A stretch of 64,000 nt of DNA from the NCBI RefSeq assembly GCF_004792685.1, contig NZ_SRXT01000007.1:310001-374000 (forward strand). Direction: 5' to 3'. The notes beneath the pieces were generated by a model, which did no database searches, was not told where the DNA came from, and saw only the letters and a list, made by a program, of their open reading frames with translations. Made by a program: the position numbers and the translations under genes. This stretch comes from Sphingomonas gei. Its GTDB lineage: Bacteria; Pseudomonadota; Alphaproteobacteria; Sphingomonadales; Sphingomonadaceae. This document shows, in pieces, positions 26,205 through 34,252 of this stretch (the stretch's first letter is position 1; each line of letters starts with the position of its first letter).

Positions 26205-26650
26205 TGCCCAAGCTCGATCTCGATACAATCCCGCAAACCAATGCGACCGGCTATCCCTCGCCTTATTCGGACGAAGTGCAGGGGCGCTGGTATCGGCGGC
26301 TGGCGCAGGCGAGCGGGATCAGCGATTTCGGATTCAGCCATGTCACGCTCGAGCCCGGAGCCTGGTCGTCGCAGCGCCACTGGCACGAAGGCGAGGACGA
26401 ATTCGTCGTGATGCTCAGCGGCGAGGCAGTGCTCGTCGACGATTCGGGCGAGACGATCATGCGGGCGGGCGACGTGGCGGCGTTTCCCAGGGGCGATGGC
26501 AACGGCCATGTCCTCCAGAACCGCAGCGGCGCGGAGTGCGTCTTCGTCGCGGTCGGGCGCCCGTCAGAAACCGACTGCCATTATCCCGACATCGACATGC
26601 ATCTGTTCGCCGGCCAAGGGTTCCGGCGCAAGGACGGCGGAACCCTGTAA
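26204..26650 (+). CDS. Cupin-domain protein
   Basis: This protein of about 148 residues is a single cupin barrel. The two cupin motifs are visible as WSSQRHWHEGEDEFVVMLSG (histidines and glutamate that would bind a metal) and GDVAAFPRGDGNGHVLQN. The C-terminal PSETDCHYPDIDMHLF block is typical of a family near sugar and amino-acid genes, whose reaction is unknown. TTG at 26204 is preferred over GTG at 26198 because GGAGG sits about five bases before it and homologues begin with a PKLDLD-type sequence. Confidence 0.85.
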   Translation: MPKLDLDTIPQTNATGYPSPYSDEVQGRWYRRLAQASGISDFGFSHVTLEPGAWSSQRHWHEGEDEFVVMLSGEAVLVDDSGETIMRAGDVAAFPRGDGNGHVLQNRSGAECVFVAVGRPSETDCHYPDIDMHLFAGQGFRRKDGGTL

Positions 26651-26695
26651 TATTCCCTACTACGCGATTCAGCTCAGCTTCATCGATAGGGGCGT

Positions 26696-26863
26696 ATGCC
26701 CAAGCCTATGCGTTGGATGCTTCTCTTGTCCGTGGCCGTTTTCAGCCTCGCCGATGTCGTGGCCTTTTCGGGCGCGCATCTGATCGGTCTGGGCAATGTC
26801 GCGCGCGAGCAAGTCGATACGATCCGCGTCAAGGCCGACGAATATTCGCGCGTTCCGGTCTGA
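26696..26863 (+). CDS. Small single-helix membrane or exported protein, 55 residues
   Basis: An ATG at 26696 with AGGGGCG upstream opens a 55-residue frame. It has a basic N-terminus (MPKPMRW), one hydrophobic helix (about residues 8-33, which could be a signal anchor) and a charged tail (REQVDTIRVKADEYSRVPV). Codon use matches the neighbourhood. It lies 45 bases after the cupin gene and ends six bases from the convergent GST stop. I do not recognise the family. Confidence 0.65.
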   Translation: MPKPMRWMLLLSVAVFSLADVVAFSGAHLIGLGNVAREQVDTIRVKADEYSRVPV

Positions 26864-26868
26864 ACCGC

Positions 26869-27537
26869 TCAGCCGCTCGCCGGCATCTCGAACTGCTCGA
26901 TCACCCAATCCTCTTCCTGCGCGCCGGCGATCCAGTCCTGCATGAACGGATGCTGGAGCACCGCGAGCATGTAGCTCTGCGCGAAACGCGGGACCGGAAG
27001 CGAGTACGTAACGATCCGAGTCACCACCGGCGCGAACATGATGTCGACCGCGCCGAAAGCGCCGAAGAGAAACTCCCCCTCGCCACCGAACCGCGCCCGC
27101 GCCTGCGCCCATAATTCCATGATCCGAGTCAGCTCCTGCGCGACGTCGGCGTCGGGGGCGCTCGGCGGATAGACCTGGCGGATGTTCATCGTGTGCTTGC
27201 GGCGGAGCGAGGAGAAGCCCGAATGCATCTCTGCCGCCATCGATCGGGCCATTGCGCGCGCGGCCGGGCTCTCGGGCCAGAAGCGGGTGCCGCCGGTCTT
27301 GTCGTTGAGATATTCGACGATGGCGAGGCTGTCCCACACCACCGCATCGCCATCCCACAGGATCGGCACCTTGCCTGAGGACGGGGCGAATTCGGCGCCT
27401 TCGCGGCGCTTGTCCCAGTCCTCGTCATAGAGCGGCACGACGACTTCCTCGAAGGGCAGTCCCGATTGCTTGCAGGCGAGCCAGCCGCGGAGCGACCAGG
27501 AGCTATAGGCCTTGTTGCCGATGATGAGCTTGAGCAT
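26869..27537 (-). CDS. Glutathione S-transferase family protein
   Basis: This 222-residue cytosolic protein has the N-terminal thioredoxin-like GST fold (LIIGNKAYSSWSLRGWLA, with serine in the catalytic position; GKVPILWDG, the cis-proline; DSLAIVEYLND, glutathione-binding serine) and the all-helical C-terminal domain. The SSWSLR motif is typical of a zeta- or beta-like bacterial subgroup. The substrate cannot be told. ATG at 27537 is the first start matching the fold. Confidence 0.9.
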   Translation of the reverse strand: MLKLIIGNKAYSSWSLRGWLACKQSGLPFEEVVVPLYDEDWDKRREGAEFAPSSGKVPILWDGDAVVWDSLAIVEYLNDKTGGTRFWPESPAARAMARSMAAEMHSGFSSLRRKHTMNIRQVYPPSAPDADVAQELTRIMELWAQARARFGGEGEFLFGAFGAVDIMFAPVVTRIVTYSLPVPRFAQSYMLAVLQHPFMQDWIAGAQEEDWVIEQFEMPASG

Positions 27538-27585
27538 GGCGCGGGAGATAGCGGCGCAGCCCGGCGGGGGCAATGGATGCGCGGC

Positions 27586-27933
27586 TCAGGCCTTTACATA
27601 CACCCAGGCGCGCGTCCCCGATGCGAGCACGACTTTCTCGCGGCGGTAATTCTCGCTCTCGTAGATGTCGGCGGCGGAGAGTTCGGCGGGTGTAAGGCGA
27701 AAGACCTTGCCGGGGATCGGTGGGGCCGCGGAGTCCAGGACCAGCCCGAGGTGAATCTCGATGCCACTCGCCGCGAGCACTTCGGGGTCGCGGATCTGGA
27801 CCTCCACCAGGGCATAGCCGGCGAGCACGTCATCCTCGCTTTCAAGGAGGCGGCCGAATTGCGACAGTTGGACGCTGTCGAGCTGGAGCGTGCCGTAGGA
27901 AAAGAGAAATTGGTCGGGCGCGGATGTGCTCAA
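27586..27933 (-). CDS. Gamma-glutamylcyclotransferase (AIG2-like) family protein
   Basis: This 115-residue protein has the AIG2-like fold signature near its start, LFSYGTLQL, then GYALVEVQI, IPGKVFRLT and IYESENYRREKV. Members include gamma-glutamyl cyclotransferases and enzymes of unknown substrate. The glutamate commonly used for catalysis is not obvious, since the usual GE pair reads GK here (PGKVF), so catalytic activity is uncertain. TTG at 27933 overlaps the engB stop as TTGA and has GGAGG upstream. It is the last visible gene of the rpmH-to-engB operon. Confidence 0.82.
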   Translation of the reverse strand: MSTSAPDQFLFSYGTLQLDSVQLSQFGRLLESEDDVLAGYALVEVQIRDPEVLAASGIEIHLGLVLDSAAPPIPGKVFRLTPAELSAADIYESENYRREKVVLASGTRAWVYVKA

Positions 27934-28571
27934 CCGACCGCCTCCAGCACAGCGGCCCGCAGCTCGGGCAGGCCCATGCCCTTTTCGCTCGACGTGACGA
28001 TGAGGTCGGGATGCGCAGCGGGGCGCTTGCGCACTTCCAATTCGGTGCGGGCGCGGACCTCGGCAAGATCGGTCGCCTTGATCTTGTCGGTCTTGGTGAG
28101 GACGATCCGATAGCTGACGGCGGCGGTGTCGAGCATGTCGAGGATCTCGTTGTCGACATCCTTGATGCCGTGACGCGAATCGATCAAAACCAGGGCGCGC
28201 TTGAGCACGTCGCGGCCGCGTAGGAAGTCGTTGACCAGATAGCGCCACTGGCGCTGCAGGTCCTTGGGCGCCTTGGCGAAGCCATAGCCGGGCATGTCGA
28301 CAAGGCGGAATTTGAGCGGCTCGCCGATGTCGAAGAAGTTGAGCTCCTGTGTGCGCCCCGGGGTGTTCGAGGTGCGCGCGAGGCCGTTGCGATTGGCCAG
28401 CGCGTTGAGCAGCGACGACTTGCCGACATTGGAGCGCCCGGCGAACGCCACCTCGGGCACCACCGGATTGGGGAGGTGCTCAAGCTTGGGCGCCGATTTG
28501 AGGAACGCGATCGGGCCGGCGAAGATCTTCCGCGCGGCCTCAATCTGGTCTTCGGTGAAGGCGTCGCTCAC
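27930..28571 (-). CDS. engB: Ribosome-biogenesis GTPase EngB (YihA/YsxC)
   Basis: This 213-residue GTPase is needed for 50S subunit assembly and cell division. The G motifs are in order: G1 GRSNVGKSSLL, G2 threonine in SNTPGRTQ, G3 DMPGYGFAK, G4 TKTDK, G5 SSEKGMG. GTG at 28571 overlaps the yidC stop as GTGA. Placement after yidC is standard for alphaproteobacteria. Confidence 0.97.
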   Translation of the reverse strand: MSDAFTEDQIEAARKIFAGPIAFLKSAPKLEHLPNPVVPEVAFAGRSNVGKSSLLNALANRNGLARTSNTPGRTQELNFFDIGEPLKFRLVDMPGYGFAKAPKDLQRQWRYLVNDFLRGRDVLKRALVLIDSRHGIKDVDNEILDMLDTAAVSYRIVLTKTDKIKATDLAEVRARTELEVRKRPAAHPDLIVTSSEKGMGLPELRAAVLEAVG

Positions 28572-30289
28572 TTGGCCTTTGCTTCCTTCTTGACGGGCTC
28601 CTTGAGCGCCGGGTGCTGCTGGTAGAGCAGCCATTGCTGCGCCATCGTCAACACGTTCGAGGTGATCCAATAGACCTGCAGGCCCACCGCGAACGGCGCC
28701 ATCAGGAACATCAGCATCCACGGCATGATCGAGAAGATCTGCTTCTGCATATCGTCCATCGGCGCGGGGTTGAGCTTGAACTGGAAGAACATCGAGATGC
28801 CGAGCAGGATTGGCACCACGCCGATCGCGAGGAACGACGGCGGGGTGAAGTTCAGCAGCCCGAACAGATTGAGCACGAGCAACGGATCTGGGGCCGACAA
28901 GTCGCGGATCCACGCGACGAACGGCTGGTGCCGCATCTCGATGGTGAGCAGCAGCACCTTGTAGAGCGCGAACATGATCGGGATCTGCAGCAGGATCGGC
29001 AGGCAGCCCGCGAGCGGGTTGACCTTCTCCTCCTTGTACAGCTTCATGATCTCCTGCTGCTGGCGCGTCTTGTCGTCCTTATGGCGTTCCTGGAGCGCCT
29101 TCATCTTGGGCTGGACCGCGCGCATCTTCGCCATCGAAGCGAACTGGCGCTGGGCGATCGGGAAGAGCAGGCCGCGGATCGTGATCGTCAGCAGGATGAT
29201 CGCTACGCCGAAATTGCCGACCATGCGGAACAGCCAGTCGAGATAATAGAAGATCGGTTGTTCGATGATGCCGAACCACCCCCAGTCGATCGCGCGATCG
29301 AACTTCGCGATGCCGAGCTTGTCCTGATAATCCTCGAGCAATTTCACTTCTTTCGCGCCGGCGAAGAAATGGCTCGAATAGGTGATCTTCTTGCCCGGTG
29401 CGACGCTGAGAGGAGAGGCGAGCTGATAGTCCGCCTGGTAGCTCTTGGTCGGAGTCTGGCGTTGCTGGAGCTGGACCGGCATGCGCTGGTCGGGAACTAC
29501 TGCAGTCAGCCAGTAATGGTCGGTATAGCCGACCCAGCCGCCGGTCGTAGAGAAGCCCTGCGGGCCCGCATCGACATCCTTGTAGTTCACATAATTGGCG
29601 CCGCCCTGCGCCACCGCGATCGGCCCGACATGCGCTGCCCATTGGTCGACGTCGGTCGATTTTTCGGCGCGCGAGACCAGGGCATAAGGCGTGACCGAGA
29701 CCGGGCTGGTGCCGAGATTGGCGACGGTCTGGCGGACGTTGAACATATAGTTCGCGTCGACCGACAGCTCGATGCGGAACACTTGGCCGGTGGCGCTCTG
29801 CGCGCTGAGCGTGACCGGGGTGGTCGGAGTCAGCTTAGTGCCGCTCGCCTGCCAGATCGTGTCGGGGCCTGGGGCTTGCACGCCCGCACCCTGCCAGCCG
29901 AACTCGGCGAAATAATTGCCCTTGGCGCCGCTCGGCGAGAGCAAACGGATCGGCGGTGAATTCTTGGCGACGGTCTCGGCATATTGGACGAGCACCAGAT
30001 CGTCGAAGCGCGCACCCTTGAGGTTGATCGAGCCGCGCAGTTTGGGAGTCTCGATCGCCACGCGCGGAGTCTCTGCGATGACGAGCTGGCGGTCGCGCAG
30101 CGCCTTGGGCGAATCGGCAGTGGGGTCGGCGCCGGGATTGGCGACCGGCTTGGTCTTGCCGCCTTCGATCCTGACCGGGGCGGGCTGTTGCTGCGGGAAG
30201 AACCAGTGCGCGATCTGCGGCCAGCCGAACAGGATCAGCGCGGCCAGCACTGCGAAGATCACGAAATTCTTTTGGTCGTCTTTTTTCAC
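28568..30289 (-). CDS. yidC: Membrane protein insertase YidC
   Basis: This 573-residue inner-membrane insertase works with Sec or alone. An N-terminal signal-anchor (FVIFAVLAALILFGWP) precedes a large periplasmic P1 domain (about residues 60-340), followed by the conserved insertase core of five helices with the cytoplasmic hairpin (MKALQERHKDDKTRQQQEIM) and the C-terminal EPVKKEAKAK tail. GTG at 30289 (VKKDDQKN) with GGGGA upstream is chosen. Confidence 0.97.
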   Translation of the reverse strand: MKKDDQKNFVIFAVLAALILFGWPQIAHWFFPQQQPAPVRIEGGKTKPVANPGADPTADSPKALRDRQLVIAETPRVAIETPKLRGSINLKGARFDDLVLVQYAETVAKNSPPIRLLSPSGAKGNYFAEFGWQGAGVQAPGPDTIWQASGTKLTPTTPVTLSAQSATGQVFRIELSVDANYMFNVRQTVANLGTSPVSVTPYALVSRAEKSTDVDQWAAHVGPIAVAQGGANYVNYKDVDAGPQGFSTTGGWVGYTDHYWLTAVVPDQRMPVQLQQRQTPTKSYQADYQLASPLSVAPGKKITYSSHFFAGAKEVKLLEDYQDKLGIAKFDRAIDWGWFGIIEQPIFYYLDWLFRMVGNFGVAIILLTITIRGLLFPIAQRQFASMAKMRAVQPKMKALQERHKDDKTRQQQEIMKLYKEEKVNPLAGCLPILLQIPIMFALYKVLLLTIEMRHQPFVAWIRDLSAPDPLLVLNLFGLLNFTPPSFLAIGVVPILLGISMFFQFKLNPAPMDDMQKQIFSIMPWMLMFLMAPFAVGLQVYWITSNVLTMAQQWLLYQQHPALKEPVKKEAKAK

Positions 30290-30311
30290 CGATATTCCCC
30301 GGAAAGGTCCG

Positions 30312-30524
30312 TCATGGCACGGGATCGTAGCCGTGCCCGCCCCATGGATGGCAGCGCAGGATGCGCCGCAAGGCAAGCCAGCTGCCCTTGAGCGCTCCAT
30401 AGCGGCGAAGCGCTTCGATTGCATAGGCCGAACAGCTCGGCGCATAGCGGCAGCTGGGGGGCAAGATTCGCGACGGCACGAGCTGCCAGAAGCGCGCGAT
30501 CAGGATGAGCAGGCGGGCGATCAC
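30312..30524 (-). CDS. yidD: Membrane protein insertion efficiency factor YidD
   Basis: This 70-residue, peripherally membrane-bound protein assists YidC. The family block CRYAPSCSAYAIEALRRYG and the C-terminal ILRCHPWGGHGYDPVP are complete. GTG at 30524 overlaps the rnpA stop as GTGA and gives a start like that of known YidD proteins; an in-frame ATG at 30542 would add six residues. It lies 22 bases before yidC. Confidence 0.95.
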   Translation of the reverse strand: MIARLLILIARFWQLVPSRILPPSCRYAPSCSAYAIEALRRYGALKGSWLALRRILRCHPWGGHGYDPVP

Positions 30525-31000
30525 CGCGCCAACTTCGCGCATGCCTTGGCGAGCTCCGCCTTGAGCGCGTCGTAATCGCGCTCGATCCCACCATTCCGGC
30601 CGATAAGGACATGGTCGGCGCCGGGAATGCCGGCATCGGGAAGCACTTCGCGGACAAGCGCACGGAGGCGGCGCTTCATGCGATTGCGCACGACGGCGTT
30701 TCCGACCTTTTTGGATACGGTAATGCCGATCCGAATCGTCGGATCGGCATCGTCACGCGCGCGCACCAGCAGGACGAAGCCGGGCATCGGCGCCCGCTTT
30801 CCCGCATTGGCGGCGAGATAGTGCTTGCGCTCGGTGAGCCGCGCGAGCGGTACGGCGGTTAGGCCGACAGCTTCTTGCGGCCGCGGTTGCGGCGGGCGCG
30901 GATCACGTTGCGGCCGCCCACGGTCGCCATCCGGCTGCGGAAGCCGTGCCGGCGCGCACGCACCAGGTTGCTCGGCTGAAAGGTCCGCTTCATCGCTCAT
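30521..31000 (-). CDS. rnpA: Ribonuclease P protein component, frame open through all of rpmH
   Basis: The conserved RnpA body runs from ARLTERKHYLAANAGKRA through the RNR signature (SKKVGNAVVRNRMKRRLR) to KACAKLAR, about 110 residues. It is the protein subunit that helps the RNase P RNA mature tRNA 5' ends. No ATG, GTG or TTG in this frame lies between the end of rpmH and that body. The first upstream start is ATG at 31000, seven bases before the rpmH start, which gives a 159-residue protein that encloses rpmH. An internal ATG at MPGFVLL would remove conserved residues. The real start is therefore unsettled; the coordinates given use the ATG. Confidence 0.85.
   Translation of the reverse strand: MSDEADLSAEQPGACAPARLPQPDGDRGRPQRDPRPPQPRPQEAVGLTAVPLARLTERKHYLAANAGKRAPMPGFVLLVRARDDADPTIRIGITVSKKVGNAVVRNRMKRRLRALVREVLPDAGIPGADHVLIGRNGGIERDYDALKAELAKACAKLAR
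30859..30993 (-). CDS. rpmH: 50S ribosomal protein L34
   Basis: This 44-residue basic protein starts MKRTFQPSNLVRARRHGFR and ends RARRNRGRKKLSA, the complete L34 pattern. GAGG lies seven bases before the ATG. It is the first gene of the operon rpmH-rnpA-yidD-yidC-engB, and it lies entirely inside the open rnpA frame (different phase). Confidence 0.98.
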   Translation of the reverse strand: MKRTFQPSNLVRARRHGFRSRMATVGGRNVIRARRNRGRKKLSA

Positions 31001-31080
31001 CCTCGGTAATCTAGAACGTAAAAGGGCCGCTACAGGAGCGGCCGCGTGTCGAGTGCCCATATCCAGATGAGTCGCGCAAG

Positions 31081-31407
31081 TCAACGCGGGTCTGCCGGAA
31101 AACCGAGCATCTCGGCCTCGGCCTTGGCGATCGCCGCATCCTTGGCACGTTGCTGGCGCCGGCGGAAGCTGCGGCGGCGCAGCGCCATGTCGCTGTAATG
31201 GCCCAGCCGCGGCCAACGGCGCTTGAGCCGCGCGAAGTGGCGCCGCGCCCAGTTCGAGTTCTGCAGCACCAGGACGAGGCCACCCGCGAACACGAAGATG
31301 CCGCCCGGGCCGGGGATGATTCCGACCAGCGGCGTGGCGATGATCAGCACGAAACCCGTGATGAGAAGGGCGATGCGGACCAGCGGGCTCTTGCGCGAAC
31401 GGGGCAT
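31081..31407 (-). CDS. Small inner-membrane protein (PGPGG type)
   Basis: This 108-residue protein has two close hydrophobic helices (about residues 10-30 and 33-52) joined at IIPGPGGIFVFAGG, then a long arginine-rich cytoplasmic tail. The PGPG turn between two helices is shared by a widespread family of small membrane proteins without a firm role. ATG at 31407 begins MPRSRK; further upstream starts lack support. It is divergent from comM. Confidence 0.8.
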   Translation of the reverse strand: MPRSRKSPLVRIALLITGFVLIIATPLVGIIPGPGGIFVFAGGLVLVLQNSNWARRHFARLKRRWPRLGHYSDMALRRRSFRRRQQRAKDAAIAKAEAEMLGFPADPR

Positions 31408-31530
31408 GGCAGCGGATGTGGGGGGTGTGTGTTGTTCGTGCAAGACAGGCACGGGCTGTCTCCATTTCGGCGGCGATCCGTTCCACAACGGAGAAAAGCG
31501 GTTATGGTCTCGCTCCGAGGGGGTGGCCGC

Positions 31531-33039
31531 ATGATTGCGAGCGTATCGACCGTGGCGTATCTGGGGCTGGAGGCGCGCGGCGTCGAGGTGCAGTGCAACC
31601 TCGTCGCTGGGCTGCCGAGCTTCGTCGTCGTCGGGCTGCCCGACAAGGCAGTGGCCGAGAGCCGCGAGCGGGTGCGCGCCGCGATCGCCGCGATCGGGCT
31701 GGCGCTGCCGCCCAAGCGGATCATCCTCAATCTCTCACCTGCGGACTTGCCCAAGGAAGGCTCACATTTCGACCTGCCGATCGCGTTGGCGCTGCTCGCG
31801 GCAATGGGCGTGGCCGATGCAGAGACGCTGTCGGGCTATGTGGTGGTCGGCGAGCTCGGCCTCGATGGAAGGATCGCGCCGTCGCCGGGCGTGCTGCTGG
31901 CGGCCTTGCACGCGTCGGCCGAGGGCAAGGGGCTGGTTTGCCCTGTGGCGCAGGGCCCCGAGGCAGCTTGGGCCGGGTCGGTCGAGGTCGTCGCCGCGCC
32001 CGACCTGATCGGGCTGCTCAATCACTTCAAGGGCAACCAATTGCTCCCCGCAGCACCCGCGGGCGAGATGGAAGAACCGGGACGGGGCCCCGATCTCGCG
32101 CAAGTGAAGGGGCAGGAGACTGCCAAACGCGCGCTCGAGATCGCCGCGGCGGGCGGGCACAATATGCTGATGGTCGGGCCGCCTGGTGCGGGCAAGTCGC
32201 TGCTGGCATCGTGCCTGCCCGGGATACTGCCGCCGCTCGACGCCGCCGAGGCGCTCGAAGTGTCGATGGTCGGTTCGGTGAGCGGGACGCTGTCGGGTGG
32301 CCGACTGACGCGGACGCGGCCGTTCCGCAGTCCGCATCATTCGGCGTCGATGGCGGCGCTCACCGGCGGCGGCCTCAAGGTCAAGCCGGGCGAAGTCAGC
32401 CTCGCGCATCTCGGCGTGCTGTTCCTCGACGAATTGCCCGAGTTCCAGCGCGCGGTGCTCGATTCGCTGCGCCAGCCGCTCGAGGCAGGGGTGGTCAGCG
32501 TGGCGCGGGCCAATGCCCATGTCACTTTCCCCGCGCGCGTCCAGTTGATCGCGGCGATGAACCCGTGCCGCTGCGGGCATCTTGGCGATCCGGCGCTCGC
32601 CTGCGCGCGCGCGCCGCGATGTGCGGCTGATTATCAGGCCAAGGTGTCGGGCCCGCTGCTCGATCGGATCGACTTGCATGTCGAGGTCCAGCCGGTGACC
32701 GCAGCCGATCTGGTGCTGCCGCCGCCGGCAGAGAGCTCTGTCGAAGTTTCTGCGCGGGTCGCAGCGGCGCGCACGTTGCAGTCGGCGCGCTATCGAGATG
32801 TCGCGGCGCGTACGAATGCAGAAGCCGAGGGCGAGGTGTTGGCCGAATTCGCTACGCCGGACGAAGCCGGCCGTAAGCTGCTCGCCCAGGCTGCCGAGGC
32901 GATGCGGCTTTCGGCGCGGGGCTATACCCGCGTGTTACGCGTCGCGCGGACGATCGCCGATCTTGCCGCAGTTGACGCGGTAGGGCGCATGCATGTCGCA
33001 GAGGCGCTCAGCTACCGGCGGCACGCGCCGCGAAGCTGA
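31531..33039 (+). CDS. comM: Magnesium-chelatase-like AAA+ protein ComM/YifB
   Basis: This 502-residue protein is a hexameric helicase-type ATPase that promotes branch migration during natural transformation in studied species. The N-terminal Lon-substrate-like domain shows NLVAGLPSFVVVGLPDKAV. The AAA+ part has Walker A VGPPGAGKSLL, Walker B VLFLDELPEF, the C-x-C zinc-like NPCRCGHLGD, and LLDRIDLHVEV. ATG at 31531 with GAGGGGG upstream is chosen; ATG at 31504 is possible. Confidence 0.95.
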   Translation: MIASVSTVAYLGLEARGVEVQCNLVAGLPSFVVVGLPDKAVAESRERVRAAIAAIGLALPPKRIILNLSPADLPKEGSHFDLPIALALLAAMGVADAETLSGYVVVGELGLDGRIAPSPGVLLAALHASAEGKGLVCPVAQGPEAAWAGSVEVVAAPDLIGLLNHFKGNQLLPAAPAGEMEEPGRGPDLAQVKGQETAKRALEIAAAGGHNMLMVGPPGAGKSLLASCLPGILPPLDAAEALEVSMVGSVSGTLSGGRLTRTRPFRSPHHSASMAALTGGGLKVKPGEVSLAHLGVLFLDELPEFQRAVLDSLRQPLEAGVVSVARANAHVTFPARVQLIAAMNPCRCGHLGDPALACARAPRCAADYQAKVSGPLLDRIDLHVEVQPVTAADLVLPPPAESSVEVSARVAAARTLQSARYRDVAARTNAEAEGEVLAEFATPDEAGRKLLAQAAEAMRLSARGYTRVLRVARTIADLAAVDAVGRMHVAEALSYRRHAPRS

Positions 33040-33050
33040 GGCGACATTCC

Positions 33051-33076
33051 GTCATCCCGCGGAAGCCGGGATCTCG
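33051..33076. repeat. Single REP-like palindrome (family A) after comM
   Basis: GTCATCCCGCGGAAGCCGGGAT is a close copy of the family A unit (compare 17307 and 19916), eleven bases after the comM stop. The rest of the gap to 33205 contains AT-rich sequence near 33168-33190 that may be the promoter of the GH43-type genes. Confidence 0.75.
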
Positions 33077-33205
33077 TAGGGCTTATCCTTGCAGTCGCAT
33101 GCGGTCGCGGCTTAGCGGCGATGGCAGGGGGCGATGCCCGCTTGCCAACGCGATGTCGACGACCCTAAGTATGATTAATAAGCTAAGAAGCAACGGGAGT
33201 GGGTT

Positions 33206-34252
33206 ATGCGCGTCGGCCTCGGGTTTGCCAGAGCCCTTCTGATTACGGCGCTCGGCTCAAGCGCCCCCGCCACCGCGCCTGCACAGACGGTACCTCCCGG
33301 CGCCCCCGAAACCCCGCCGGTGGATCCGCAGCGCGCCTATTTGTTCGCGCACATGACCAAGGAGCATTACGGCGTGCTCTATTATTCAGTCAGCCTGGAC
33401 GGGCTGCATTGGCGGCGGATCAATCGCGGCGAGCCGGTATCGCGCGATTATCACGGCCATGCTTCGATCGCGCGTGGCGGCGACGGGCGCTATTATCTGG
33501 TCGGCAACCAGAGCGACGAGGATCCGCTGATCCGCTTCTGGGTCTCGGACGACTTGATCCGCTGGTCGCCGTATGCGACCTATCGACCCGATCTCGCCGA
33601 TATTCCGAACCACGCCAACGCGCTCCAGCGGATCGGCGCTCCCAAGTTGTTCTTCGATGCCGCTTCCAAGTCGTTCCTGCTCAGCTGGCACACCCCGACG
33701 GTTCCGGGCTCGAAGGAGGATCCCGAAAGCTATTGGGCGAGCCAGCGCACGCTCTACGTGACGGGCGCGGACCTTGCGAAGCTGCCCGCCAAGCCGAAGC
33801 GGCTGTTCGGCTGGAACATGGCGACGATCGATACGATCGTGCAGCCCAATCCCGCCGGCGGCTATTGCGCGGTCGTCAAGGACGAGCGCTATCCTTCCTA
33901 TGGCTGGATCACCGGCAAGACGATCCGGATCAGTTGCGCGGCACGTCTGCTCGGGCCCTATCCCGAGCCCGGCCCACCGCTCAGCCCCAATTTCCGCGAG
34001 GCGCCGACTCTGATCCGGGCGCCGGTGAGCAACGACTGGCTGCTATATTACGAGCAATATGCCGGGACCAGCTACGGCCTGTCGCGCGCGCCGCGGCTGG
34101 AGGGGCCGTGGTATCAGGTGTCGAGCAATAGCGGGGTGCCCGAATGGAACCGCTACGAGATGCCCGCGGGCACGCGCCACGGATCGATACTCGCAATCAG
34201 CCGCAAGCAATATGACGCTATCGTCGCGGCATTTCCCGGGGAAGTGCAGTGA
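33206..34252 (+). CDS. Secreted five-bladed beta-propeller protein, GH43-like
   Basis: This 348-residue protein has a Sec signal peptide ending near residue 27 (APATAPAQT). The repeated aromatic blades (DGLHWRRI, HGHASIARGGDGRYYLVG, DLIRWSPYATY, APKLFFDAASKSFLLSWH, REAPTLIRAPVSNDWLLYYEQY, GTSYGLSRAPRLEGPW) match the GH43/GH32 propeller fold. The catalytic residues are not certain by eye. GGGAG precedes the ATG. The stop overlaps the next gene as GTGA, so the two were probably selected to act together on an arabinan- or xylan-type glycan. Confidence 0.8.
   Translation: MRVGLGFARALLITALGSSAPATAPAQTVPPGAPETPPVDPQRAYLFAHMTKEHYGVLYYSVSLDGLHWRRINRGEPVSRDYHGHASIARGGDGRYYLVGNQSDEDPLIRFWVSDDLIRWSPYATYRPDLADIPNHANALQRIGAPKLFFDAASKSFLLSWHTPTVPGSKEDPESYWASQRTLYVTGADLAKLPAKPKRLFGWNMATIDTIVQPNPAGGYCAVVKDERYPSYGWITGKTIRISCAARLLGPYPEPGPPLSPNFREAPTLIRAPVSNDWLLYYEQYAGTSYGLSRAPRLEGPWYQVSSNSGVPEWNRYEMPAGTRHGSILAISRKQYDAIVAAFPGEVQ

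Noticed and set aside
12167..33076. CRISPR array
   Set aside because: The repeats are dispersed palindromes in different gaps, with no regular spacers and no cas genes.
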